DNA of 64,000 nt from Thermaerobacter marianensis DSM 12885 (lineage in GTDB: Bacteria; Bacillota; Sulfobacillia; Thermaerobacterales; Thermaerobacteraceae), in assembly GCF_000184705.1 (NCBI RefSeq), contig NC_014831.1, positions 434,001 to 498,000 on the forward strand. The letters are read 5' to 3'. Both the position numbers and the translations under genes were made by a program. Each line of letters starts with the position of its first letter. Position 1 is the stretch's first letter. Under the pieces are notes generated by a model. That model was given only the letters and a program-made list of their open reading frames with translations. It searched no databases and had not been told where the DNA came from. Below, in pieces: positions 9,048 to 17,425 of the stretch.

Positions 9048-10901
9048 GTGGAGTTTCGCCGGACGAAGATCGTCTGCACCCTGGGCCCGTCCACCGACGA
9101 TCCCGCGGTCCTGCGCCGCCTGCTCCAGGCGGGCATGGACGTGGCCCGGATCAACCTGTCGCACGGTACCGCCGCCGACCACCGGCGCCGGGTGGAGACC
9201 CTGCGGGCGGTGGCGCAGGAGATGGGCCGCCACGACGTGGGCATCCTCTTCGACACGCGGGGCCCGGAAGTGCGGGTCGGCGCCCTGCCGGGCGGCGCCC
9301 TGGACCTGGCGGCGGGCCAGCGGGTGGCCCTGGTGGCGGCCGGCCATGGCGAGGCGGGCGCGGCCCCCGACGGCGGGCCCGGCGGCCCGGCGCCGGCCGG
9401 TTCGTCCGCAAGCGCCGGTCCCGTGGCCGCTCCTGGCGCGGCCCCTGCCGGGTGCCCCGTGATCCCCGTCTCCTACAGCCGCGTGGCCACCAGCGTCGGG
9501 CCGGGCGACCGCATCCTGCTGGATGACGGCAACCTGGTGCTCACCGTGGAGGACGTGGACGGCGTCTACGTCTACTGCCGGGTGGATGCGGGCGGCCGGT
9601 TGCTCCAGGGCAAGAAGGCCACCCTGCCGGCGGAGAGCCTGGATCTGCCCTACCTCAGCGAAGCCGACCGGGACGACGTGCGCCTGGGCATCGAGCTGGG
9701 CATCGACTTCATCGCCGCCTCCTTCGTGCGGTCGGCGGCCGACGTCCACGCCCTGCGGAGGGTCATCGAGGAGGCGGGCGGCGACCAGTGGGTCATCGCC
9801 AAGATCGAGAACCGCCTGGGCGTGGAGCGCCTGGACGAGATCCTGGCCAGCGCCGACGGCATCATGGTCGCCCGCGGCGACCTGGGCGTGGAGCTGCCGG
9901 TGGAGGACATCCCGCTGCTGCAGAAGCAGATCATCCAGGCGGCCAACCGGGCGGGGAAGCCGGTGATCACGGCCACCCAGATGCTGGAGTCCATGGTCCG
10001 TCACCCGCGGCCGACCCGGGCCGAGAGCACCGACGTGGCCAACGCCATCTTCGACGGCACCGACGCCGTCATGCTGTCGGCCGAGACGGCGGCGGGCGAC
10101 TACCCCGTGGAGGCCGTGGAGATCATGGCCCGCATCGCCCGCCGCACCGAAACGGCCCTGGACTACGGCCGGCGCCTGGCCCGCCTGGCCGGGCAAGAAC
10201 ACCGCACCGTCACCGACGCCGTCAGCTACGCCTCCTGCACTGCCGCCGAGAGCCTGGGCGCCGCCGCCATCCTGACGGCCACCCAGTCGGGTTACACCTC
10301 CCGCATGATCTCGCGCCACCGGCCGCGCCAGCCCATCGTGGCCCTGACGCCCAGCCAGCGGGTGGCGCGCAAGCTCAGCCTGGTGTGGGGCGTGCGGGCC
10401 CTGGTCATCGAGCCGCGGGACAGCGTGGACGGGCTCATCGACCGGGCCCTGCAGGGCGCGGTGGACGGCGGGTTCGTCCGGCCGGGGGATCTGGTGGTGA
10501 TCACCGCCGGCGTGCCCGTGGGCCAGCCCGGCACCACCAACATGCTGCAGGTGCACACCGTGGGCGAGGCGGTGCTCCGCGGCACCGGCGTGGGCCAGGG
10601 CAGCCACACCGGCCCCGTGCGCATCGTGCGCGACCCCGAGGCGGCGGGACCGTTCCACGGGGGCGAGGTGCTGGTCGCCCTGAGCACCGACCGCGACTTC
10701 GTGCCGCTGATCGAGAAGGCCGGCGCCCTGATCACCGAGGAAGGCGGCCTGACCTCCCATGCCGCCATCGTCGGCCTGCACCGCGGCATCCCCACCATCG
10801 TCGGGGCGGCGGGGGCGCTGGAGACGCTCAAGGACGGCGAGACGGTGACCGTCGACGCGCGGCGCGGCCTGGTCTACCGCGGCTGGGCCCGCGTCGGGTA
10901 A
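9048..10901 (+). CDS. pyk: pyruvate kinase with C-terminal PEP-utiliser domain
   Basis: Converts PEP and ADP to pyruvate and ATP. The core shows RTKIVCTLGPS at the start, RINLSHG, the KIENRLGVERLDEI block, GIMVARGDLGVELP and ATQMLESM. Residues from about 535 to the end (617) form the extra mobile PEP-utiliser domain with the TSHAAIVG histidine motif, typical of Bacillus-type enzymes. In the B domain, residues about 100-138 are an Ala/Gly/Pro-rich insertion absent from most homologues. The GTG at 9048 follows GAGGTGATCCCA. It is coupled to pfkA, a common glycolytic pair. Confidence 0.96.
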   Translation: MEFRRTKIVCTLGPSTDDPAVLRRLLQAGMDVARINLSHGTAADHRRRVETLRAVAQEMGRHDVGILFDTRGPEVRVGALPGGALDLAAGQRVALVAAGHGEAGAAPDGGPGGPAPAGSSASAGPVAAPGAAPAGCPVIPVSYSRVATSVGPGDRILLDDGNLVLTVEDVDGVYVYCRVDAGGRLLQGKKATLPAESLDLPYLSEADRDDVRLGIELGIDFIAASFVRSAADVHALRRVIEEAGGDQWVIAKIENRLGVERLDEILASADGIMVARGDLGVELPVEDIPLLQKQIIQAANRAGKPVITATQMLESMVRHPRPTRAESTDVANAIFDGTDAVMLSAETAAGDYPVEAVEIMARIARRTETALDYGRRLARLAGQEHRTVTDAVSYASCTAAESLGAAAILTATQSGYTSRMISRHRPRQPIVALTPSQRVARKLSLVWGVRALVIEPRDSVDGLIDRALQGAVDGGFVRPGDLVVITAGVPVGQPGTTNMLQVHTVGEAVLRGTGVGQGSHTGPVRIVRDPEAAGPFHGGEVLVALSTDRDFVPLIEKAGALITEEGGLTSHAAIVGLHRGIPTIVGAAGALETLKDGETVTVDARRGLVYRGWARVG

Positions 10902-11064
10902 GGGGGCCGGTGCGCGCGGCGAACCCGGTACCTGTTTCCGGATGAACCGGCGCCGCCCGCCGGGCCCGCGCCCGTGGACCGGGCCGGTGGGCGGGCGGGC
11001 CGGCGGCCGCGCTGCCCGGCCGCGTTGGTCCGGGTGAGGGCGTCCCCGGCCGGTGGAGCCGGGC

Positions 11065-11073
11065 TGGTACAAT
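11065..11073 (+). promoter_or_regulatory. extended -10 promoter for mrp
   Basis: TGGTACAAT combines a TGn extension with TACAAT, a strong sigma-A -10 element; no convincing -35 lies 17 bases upstream. Transcription would begin near 11080, which argues that translation starts at the GTG at 11101 and not at the ATG at 11080. Confidence 0.6.
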
Positions 11074-11100
11074 GGAGGCATGGAAAGGGGGGACTCCACC

Positions 11101-12204
11101 GTGTCCGAGGTGACGCGGGAGCAGGTCCTCAGCGCCCTGGCGCAGGTCAAGGACCCCGAGCTCAACCGGAACCTGGTGGAACTGAACATGGTCCGCGACC
11201 TGCAGATTGAGGGCGGTCGTGTGGAAGTGGAGATCGCCCTGACGGTGCGGGGCTGCCCGCTGCGGTACGAGATCAAGAAGGACGTGGAGTCCAAGCTGCA
11301 GGCCATCCCCGGCGTGACCGAGACGGTGGTCCACCTGGGGGCCATGACCGACGAGGAGCGGCAGCAGCTGATCGAGAAGTTCCGCCAGCCGCGCCAGCCC
11401 AAGTCGCGGATCATGGCCGACGACTCCCAGACGGTGATCCTGGCCATCTCCAGCGGCAAGGGCGGCGTGGGCAAGTCCACGGTGACCGCCAACCTGGCGG
11501 CGGCCCTGCGCGCCCTGGGGTACAAGGTGGGCGTGCTGGACGCCGACATCTACGGCTTCAGCATCCCCGGCATGCTGGGCATCGAGGGGCGCAAGCCCGT
11601 GGCCTTCAACAAGGCCATCGTGCCCATCCCCGCCCACGGCATGCAGGTCATGTCCATGGGCTTCTTCGTCGAGGCGGACACCCCCCTGATCTGGCGCGGG
11701 CCCATGCTGATGGGCGCCGTCGAGCAGTTCCTGGCCGACGTGTTGTGGGACGATCTGGACTTCTTCCTGATCGACCTGCCGCCCGGCACCGGCGACGTGC
11801 CGCTGAGCATCATGCAGAAGCTGCCGCGGGCCCAGATCGTCGTGGTGACCACGCCGCAGCCGGCCTCGGTGACGGTCGCCCAGCGCACGGGGATCATGGC
11901 CCGCAAGGTGCAGCACGAGGTGCTGGGCGTCATCGAGAACATGTCCTACCTGGTGTGCTCCAAGTGCGGCCAGCGTCACGAGATCTTCGGCCGCGGCGGC
12001 GGCCGGGAGCTGGCGGAGAAGCTGGGCACGCGGCTGCTGGGGCAGCTGCCCATCCAGGAGGAGCTGCGGGAGGCGGCCGACGCCGGCAAGCCCGTGGCCC
12101 TGTTCGCGCCGGACAGCCAGGTGGCCAGGGCCTTCCTGGAGCTGGCGGGCCGCATCGCGGAGCTCACGCTGCCGGCGGAGCGGGTGGCCGCGGCCTCGCG
12201 GTGA
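11101..12204 (+). CDS. mrp: Mrp/ApbC family Fe-S cluster carrier ATPase
   Basis: A 367-residue scaffold or carrier that delivers Fe-S clusters to apoproteins. Residues 1-100 form a MIP18/DUF59 domain (ALAQVKDPELNRNLVELNMV). The P-loop NTPase domain follows, with a deviant Walker A SSGKGGVGKST near residue 117, and ends with the CSKC pair near residue 286 that binds the cluster at the dimer interface. The GTG at 11101 has AGGGGGGA about nine bases upstream; the ATG at 11080 sits at the predicted transcription start. Confidence 0.94.
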   Translation: MSEVTREQVLSALAQVKDPELNRNLVELNMVRDLQIEGGRVEVEIALTVRGCPLRYEIKKDVESKLQAIPGVTETVVHLGAMTDEERQQLIEKFRQPRQPKSRIMADDSQTVILAISSGKGGVGKSTVTANLAAALRALGYKVGVLDADIYGFSIPGMLGIEGRKPVAFNKAIVPIPAHGMQVMSMGFFVEADTPLIWRGPMLMGAVEQFLADVLWDDLDFFLIDLPPGTGDVPLSIMQKLPRAQIVVVTTPQPASVTVAQRTGIMARKVQHEVLGVIENMSYLVCSKCGQRHEIFGRGGGRELAEKLGTRLLGQLPIQEELREAADAGKPVALFAPDSQVARAFLELAGRIAELTLPAERVAAASR

Positions 12205-12575
12205 GCGCCGGTCCACAGGCGGTGGCTTGGCAAGGCGCGGTGCCTTGATCCCCACGGGGCCCGGCTGCCCCTCCGCCGCCGCGTGGGGGCCGGCCGTGTA
12301 GGGGAACCGGCCGTGGGGAGGAGCCGGCCAGGAGTCGCCGAGAGAGCGCGGCGGCCCCTGGCCGCTTGCCGTTTCCTGGCGCAGCGGAGGAAGGTGGAAG
12401 CGGCTTCCGGGTCGAACGTGTTGGCGATCGAGCCCTTCCGGCGCCGGCCGCTGGGCGGAACGCCTCCTTCCGGCGCCCGCTGCCCCGCGGCACGCCGCGG
12501 CCCGTGGGGACCGGAGGCGCGGGCGTCGCGTGTCGTTTTCCAAGGAACGGGACCTGGCAGAACGGGGGATGACGG
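12205..12575. other. 371-base intergenic region
   Basis: Between mrp and the hydrolase gene. It holds short GC-rich direct repeats (GGCCGGCCGTG and ACCGGCCGTG near 12288-12315) but no strong terminator, promoter or family-matching frame that I can recognise. Confidence 0.5.
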
Positions 12576-13553
12576 ATGAGGGGTGCATCGGGTGGACTCG
12601 GGGCGGGCACCGGCCGCATGCCTGCCGCCCGGCGGTGGGTGGGGCGGGGTCTGGCGCTGCTGGTGCTGCTGGCCGCGGCCGCGTGCGTGGCGATCTCCTG
12701 GCAGGTGGGGCTCGGGCTGATCCATCCCGACCGGGAGCCGGTGACGACGGACCCCTCCAGCCGCGGCCTCGCCTTCGAGGATGTCCAGTTCACCAGCCGC
12801 GACGGCGTGCGCCTCGAGGGCTGGTTCCTCCCCGCGGCGGGCGGCGTGGCGTCCCGCACGGTGATCTTCGCCCACGGTTACGGGAAGAACCGGCTGCAGG
12901 ACGATGTGCCCGCCCTGGACGTGGCGGCGGCCCTGGTCCGCCAGGGTTTCAACGTGCTGATGTTCGACTTCCGCAACAGCGGCGAGTCGGGCGGCGACCG
13001 CACCACGGTGGGCCAGGAGGAGGTGCAGGACCTGGCGGCGGCCGTGGAGTGGGTACGCCGCACCCACGGGGCCGACCAGGCCGTGGGCCTGCTGGGCTGG
13101 TCCATGGGGGCGGTGACGGCGATCCTCACCGCCGGCGGGGTGGAGCCGGTCCAGGCCGTCGTGGCCGACGCGCCCTTTGCCGACCTGCGCGTCTACCTGG
13201 AGGAGAACCTGTCCCACTGGACGGGCCTGCCCGAGTTTCCCTTCAACTGGCTGATCCGCACGCTGCTCCCGCCCCTGGTGGACGTCCACCCCGACCGGGT
13301 GCGGCCCGTGGAGGCCGTGACCCGCATGGCGCCCACGCCGCTCTTGCTGATCCACGGCACCGCCGACACGGTCATCGGGCCCCAACACAGCCGGCAGCTG
13401 CAGCTCGTGGCCCAGCGGTCCGGGGTGCCCGTGGAGCTGTGGGAGGTGGAGGGGGCGGGGCACGTCAAGGCCTACGCGACGGCGCCCGAGGCGTACCTGG
13501 AGCGGGTCGTCACCTTCTTTGACACCCACCTGCCGGCGCGCGGCGGGCGATGA
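12576..13553 (+). CDS. membrane-anchored alpha/beta hydrolase
   Basis: A 325-residue serine hydrolase with one N-terminal transmembrane segment (residues about 25-45, LALLVLLAAAACVAISW), so the catalytic domain probably faces outward. The oxyanion-hole region is FAHGYGKNR near residue 95, the nucleophile elbow is GWSMGA near 174, the acid is in HGTADTVI near 259 and the histidine is in GAGHVKAY near 293: a complete triad. It resembles YqkD-like and dipeptidyl-peptidase-like hydrolases, but the substrate cannot be assigned. GGGGGATGACGG precedes the ATG; an ATG 14 codons later is an alternative. Confidence 0.88.
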   Translation: MRGASGGLGAGTGRMPAARRWVGRGLALLVLLAAAACVAISWQVGLGLIHPDREPVTTDPSSRGLAFEDVQFTSRDGVRLEGWFLPAAGGVASRTVIFAHGYGKNRLQDDVPALDVAAALVRQGFNVLMFDFRNSGESGGDRTTVGQEEVQDLAAAVEWVRRTHGADQAVGLLGWSMGAVTAILTAGGVEPVQAVVADAPFADLRVYLEENLSHWTGLPEFPFNWLIRTLLPPLVDVHPDRVRPVEAVTRMAPTPLLLIHGTADTVIGPQHSRQLQLVAQRSGVPVELWEVEGAGHVKAYATAPEAYLERVVTFFDTHLPARGGR

Positions 13554-13860
13554 GGTGCCGTTCCGGTCCGGTCGCGCCGGCCATGCCCGCGGCCGGACGC
13601 TCCCTGCGGATTCTTTTCTTCGCAACCCCTTTGACAGCCCGGCCGCCGGGCGGAACAATACCGGACAAGGACTCTGCAAGGCGGCGCGCTCCTTCCTGCA
13701 AGCGTGCCCCGTCTCGCCCGCGTCCGGGCCGGCCGGGCAGGGGTCCGGCCGGGCCGTGCCATACCCTGGCGGGCGCTCGGGCCGGTGCCCGCCGGAAGGG
13801 CCGGTGCGGGGGGGGTGGGGCGGGCGGCGTGCCGCCGCTGGTGAGACGGAGGAATGAGCC
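13554..13860 (+). other. lysC upstream region with a long leader
   Basis: Holds a strong sigma-A promoter at 13631-13659, then a leader of about 195 bases rich in G/C stems, including GGCGGC/GCCGCC just before the ribosome site. I do not recognise a lysine riboswitch (L-box), T-box or SAM motif in it. Open frames here are shadows. Confidence 0.55.
13631..13659 (+). promoter_or_regulatory. sigma-A promoter of the aspartokinase gene
   Basis: A perfect -35 TTGACA (13631-13636), a 17-base spacer and -10 AACAAT (13654-13659). Transcription should start near 13666. This is the best -35/-10 pair in the window. Confidence 0.75.
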
Positions 13861-15081
13861 TTGTCCCTGTGGGTGTGGAAGTTCGGCGGCAGTTCCGTGG
13901 CGGGACCTGACCGGATCCGCCACGTGGCCCGGCGGGTGGCCGAGGCCCGCCGAGAAGGACACGACCTGGTCGTCGTCGTCTCCGCCATGGGCGACACCAC
14001 CGATGACCTCATCGCCCTGGCCCGGCAGCTTCACCCCGAGCCCCCGGCCCGGGAACTCGACGCCCTGATGGCCACCGGTGAGCAGGCCAGCGCGGCGCTG
14101 CTGGCCATGGCCCTGGATGCCCTGGGCGTGCCCGCCCGCTCCTTCACCGGCTGGCAGGCGGGCATCCAGACCGAAGGGCCCCACGGCAGCGCCCAGGTGC
14201 GGGCCATCGCCCCCGAGCGCCTGCGGGAGGCCCTGAAGGCCGGGTTCGTCCCCGTGGTGGCGGGATTCCAGGGACTCAGCGCCGAGGGCCACGTCACCAC
14301 CCTGGGGCGCGGCGGGTCCGACACCACGGCCGTCGCCCTGGCCGCGGCGCTTCAGGCGGAGCGGTGCGAGATCTTCAGCGACGTGGAGGGCGTGTTCACC
14401 GCGGATCCGCGGGTGGTGCCCGACGCCCGCCTGCTGCCCGTGATCTCCTACGACGAGATGATGGAGCTGGCGCGCCTGGGGGCCCAGGTGCTCCATCACC
14501 GGGCGGTGACCTGCGCCCAGCACAACGGCCTGATCATCCACGCCCGGTCGACCTTCTCCGATCACCCGGGGACGCGGGTGGTACCCGCCGACACCATCGA
14601 GCCGGACCGGCCCGTCAGCGGCGTCACCTCCGACCGCCACGTGGCGCGCCTGGCCCTGGTGTCGGTGCCCAACGTGCCGGGGATCGCCCACCGGGTCTTC
14701 AGCGCCCTGGCGGAAGCCGGGATCAACGTGGACATGATCAGCCAGTCCGTGGCCCGCAACGGCCACCAGGACATCGCCTTCACCATCTCGGACGGCCACC
14801 TGGCCGTGGCCCGGCGCATCCTGGAGCCGGTGGTGCGGGAGCTGCCGGCCGAGCGCCTGGTGGTGGACGATCGCATCGCCAAGGTCAGCGCCGTGGGGGC
14901 GGGGATGGTGACGCAGCCCGGCGTGGCGGCCACCATGTTCGGCGCCCTGGCCGGGGCCGGGATCAACATCGAGATGATCAGCACCTCGGAGATCAGCATC
15001 TCCTGCCTGGTGGCCCGCGAGCAGGTGGACGACGCGGTGCGGGCGGTTCACGCCGCCTTCGGCCTGGGGGCAGAACGGTAA
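13861..15081 (+). CDS. lysC: aspartate kinase
   Basis: Phosphorylates aspartate at the head of the lysine, threonine, methionine and diaminopimelate pathway. In spore-formers it also feeds dipicolinate and peptidoglycan. The 406 residues comprise the kinase domain, with KFGGSSVAGPDRIR at residues 5-18, LGRGGSDTTA near 150 and FTADPR near 180, then two ACT domains (VPNVPGIAHRVFSALAEAGIN and the second GAGMVTQPGVAATMFGALAGAGIN), which mediate amino-acid feedback. The TTG at 13861 is chosen because GGAGGA lies seven bases upstream; the nearby ATG at 13854 is out of frame. Confidence 0.95.
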   Translation: MSLWVWKFGGSSVAGPDRIRHVARRVAEARREGHDLVVVVSAMGDTTDDLIALARQLHPEPPARELDALMATGEQASAALLAMALDALGVPARSFTGWQAGIQTEGPHGSAQVRAIAPERLREALKAGFVPVVAGFQGLSAEGHVTTLGRGGSDTTAVALAAALQAERCEIFSDVEGVFTADPRVVPDARLLPVISYDEMMELARLGAQVLHHRAVTCAQHNGLIIHARSTFSDHPGTRVVPADTIEPDRPVSGVTSDRHVARLALVSVPNVPGIAHRVFSALAEAGINVDMISQSVARNGHQDIAFTISDGHLAVARRILEPVVRELPAERLVVDDRIAKVSAVGAGMVTQPGVAATMFGALAGAGINIEMISTSEISISCLVAREQVDDAVRAVHAAFGLGAER

Positions 15082-15084
15082 AAT

Positions 15085-15420
15085 TCGGCGGTGACTTTGA
15101 AAAGGGGATGGACCTCGGGGTCGTGCGTGGAGGACGGTGCTCCCCCACAGGGGGGCGGGCATCCCTGCCGTCAGGGCGGCCGCGGCCAGGCCCGCCCGCA
15201 CGCCGCCGAGCCGGGCCGACAGCCAGCAGGCCGCGGCCACTACGGCCGTGCTGGTGACGGCTGGGACCAGCACCGCGTACCACCAGTCGGCCCCGAACAG
15301 CCGGATCACCAGGCTGAGGAGCAGCGGCTCGCCGATGGGCCGGAAGGCGCTGGGCGTGGTGCCGATGACCGGAGCCCCGCCCTTCGGCCAGGCCGGCGGC
15401 GATGTCCCAGTCGATCTTGG
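15085..15420 (-). pseudogene. remnant of a GT39/ArnT-like membrane glycosyltransferase N-terminus
   Basis: On the minus strand two frames together resemble the N-terminal region of integral-membrane glycosyltransferases. KIDWDIAAGLAEGRG is in one frame, then APVIGTTPSAFRPIGEPLLLSLVIRLF continuing with WWYAVLVPA and an AAACWLSARLGG transmembrane segment is in another. The shift lies near 15375. The similarity ends near the lysC stop and no catalytic domain follows, so this is a truncated relic. The identification is from pattern and hydrophobicity only. Confidence 0.45.
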
Positions 15421-15421
15421 C

Positions 15422-15967
15422 TCAGCCACCCCGCTGCGGTCCGGACCCGCCCGGGGTGGGGGCGACCGCCACCGGTGGCGACAGCAGCGGTGCCACGCGG
15501 TACGATTCGAGCCGTTCCCCCCGGTAGGCCGCGATGAAGACGAACGGTGGCTCGGCCTCCAGCATCCGCGGCAGGAAGAGGGGGATGTTGCCCACCACCC
15601 GGGGGTCGCGGAGCACCTTCTCCACCGGCCACCAGGCCAGGCGGCCTTCGTCGGATGCCAAGAGATCGCCGGTGGCGCGACGCGCCAGGAAGGTATAGAT
15701 CATCTGCGGCCGCCACCGGCCGTCCAGTTCGTGAAAGCAAAGGATCGCCCGCAGAACGGGATCCTGAAGAACCAGGCCCGTCTCCTCGGCGAACTCGCGG
15801 ACGACTCCCTGGATGGGATCCTCGCCGGCCTCCAACTTGCCGCCCGGGGCGTTCCAGCGACCGGCGTTGGGCGGCTTGCGCCGTTCCAGCAGGAGCACCT
15901 GGCCGTCCCGAACCAGGAACCCCAAGGTGAAGACTTCGAAGACGTGGCGTGGCGTCGGCGTCGTCAT
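15422..15967 (-). CDS. Nudix hydrolase
   Basis: A 181-residue protein with a full Nudix box in residues about 42-64 (GGKLEAGEDP, REFAEETGLV), the Mg-binding motif of enzymes that hydrolyse nucleoside diphosphates linked to X. The layout, with GFLVRDGQVLLLERRKPPNAGRWNAPGG before the box, is like MutT/8-oxo-dGTP diphosphatase, but substrate cannot be read from sequence. The tail is Pro/Gly-rich. No clear ribosome site precedes the ATG at 15967, so the start is less sure. Confidence 0.85.
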   Translation of the reverse strand: MTTPTPRHVFEVFTLGFLVRDGQVLLLERRKPPNAGRWNAPGGKLEAGEDPIQGVVREFAEETGLVLQDPVLRAILCFHELDGRWRPQMIYTFLARRATGDLLASDEGRLAWWPVEKVLRDPRVVGNIPLFLPRMLEAEPPFVFIAAYRGERLESYRVAPLLSPPVAVAPTPGGSGPQRGG

Positions 15968-16093
15968 GGTAGAACTGTTCGGCCATCCGGTGTCGAATCC
16001 TGTTCGCCGGCCAGGACGATCCGTAACGGCGGTGGGGGATTCCCCGGGAAATGCGTCGAGAAACGGGAGGCCGCCGCGCCTGGCCCGGCGCCG

Positions 16094-17194
16094 TCACGTG
16101 GTAAGAAAGACCGGGATCCCGTCGGGATCGCGGAGGACCCAGCCACGGGGTGAGGGCTCGGCCTCGTGCCCTGCGGCCCGGGCGCGGTCCAGCACCGCCT
16201 TCAGGTCCGCTGCGGTGGGTAGCTGGATGGTGAACCCTGCCAGGCCGGCGGCTCCGGGCGGCGGCGGGGGGGCGCCTTCGCCCGCCCAGACGTTGAGGCC
16301 CAGGTGATGGTGGTATCCGCCGGCCGCCACGAAGAGGGCGCCGGGGAAGTCCCGCTGGGTGACCTCGAAGCCCAGTACCCCGCAGTAGAACGCCTCGACG
16401 GTCTGCAGCCGGGAGACCTGCAGGTGGACGTGCCCGACCACGGGCCCCCGGGGAGGGTCCCCGGCCCCGTCCGGGCCGGCGTCCGGCCGGGTTCCTCCGG
16501 CGGCGGCGACCAGGTCCTCCAGGTCCAGCGGCGCGGTGTACATGGCGATCCCACCGTTCCGGCGCGGCCACTGGTCCCGCGGCCGGTCGGCGTAGAGCTC
16601 GAGGCCGTTGCCTTCGGGGTCGGCCAGGTAGATGGCCTCGCTCACGCCGTGATCGGCGAAGCCCTGAAAGCGCCACCGCCCCTGCACCAGTCGCAGGAAG
16701 GCGCGGGCCAGGTCCGCCCGGCCGGGGTAGAGCAGGGCGACGTGGTACAGGCCCGTGGTGCGCGGCGGGCGCGGCGGGGCGCCGGGCGACTCTTCGAGGC
16801 AGAGGAGGGGAGGGCCGCCGGCTGCAGCGGCGAGCCAGACCGGCGGGTGGGACGACCCGTTCCCAGGGGCGCTCGCAACCGGGCGGGGTGGGCCGGCGGG
16901 GCTCTGGCTGCCTTCGGGAACCCCTGCGTCCCCTGTGCGGCCGAGGCCCCCCGCGTGGTCCGCTGTCCCGACGCGGCCCGCGTCCCCGGCAGCCGCGCCC
17001 CCGGGCGTGCCCGCCCCTCCTTGGGACGCGGCCCCGGCCGTGGAGCCGGCCACCCCGGGAGCCGGGCTGGGCACGAGACCCAGAAGATCGCGGTAGAACG
17101 GCAGCACGCGGGCCAGCTGGCGGACCCGCAGGTACACCGGCCCGAGCCGGATGTCGGCAGGCAATGCGGCCTGCGGCGTTGGGGAATGGTTCAT
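16094..17194 (-). CDS. two-domain VOC/glyoxalase-family protein
   Basis: A 366-residue protein of two vicinal-oxygen-chelate halves, resembling CatE/YfiE-type extradiol dioxygenase-like proteins. The first half begins LGPVYLRVRQLARVLPFYRDLLGL and has the metal-type histidine in TGLYHVALL and a glutamate in GNGLELYADRP. The second has VGHVHLQVSRLQTVEAFYCGVLGF and GGYHHHLGLNVW. Residues about 45-125 are an Ala/Gly/Pro-rich insertion within domain one. The ATG at 17194 is fixed by GGAGGTGCGACG. The reaction is unknown. Confidence 0.85.
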   Translation of the reverse strand: MNHSPTPQAALPADIRLGPVYLRVRQLARVLPFYRDLLGLVPSPAPGVAGSTAGAASQGGAGTPGGAAAGDAGRVGTADHAGGLGRTGDAGVPEGSQSPAGPPRPVASAPGNGSSHPPVWLAAAAGGPPLLCLEESPGAPPRPPRTTGLYHVALLYPGRADLARAFLRLVQGRWRFQGFADHGVSEAIYLADPEGNGLELYADRPRDQWPRRNGGIAMYTAPLDLEDLVAAAGGTRPDAGPDGAGDPPRGPVVGHVHLQVSRLQTVEAFYCGVLGFEVTQRDFPGALFVAAGGYHHHLGLNVWAGEGAPPPPPGAAGLAGFTIQLPTAADLKAVLDRARAAGHEAEPSPRGWVLRDPDGIPVFLTT

Positions 17195-17425
17195 CGTCGC
17201 ACCTCCGGCTCCATTGTCACCCAGCGCTCCTGGTTTGGCGACGGTCGACGACGGCCCCGCCGATGGCGGGTGCGCTGACGGGAGGGGCGTTTGCGTTCCG
17301 GGTCGAATGCCCCAAGGTGGCCGGCCCGTCCAACGGTGGACCGGCTTGGCCCGGCGACGCCGTCGCCCGCAGACCCGACCGGGCCGGCGTCCGAAGGTGT
17401 CCATGACCAAAGGTGGTGCTCGGTC

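Noticed and set aside
11080-11082. ATG as the start of mrp
   Set aside because: The ribosome site would be one base away and the predicted transcript starts at this point; GTG 11101 has proper spacing.
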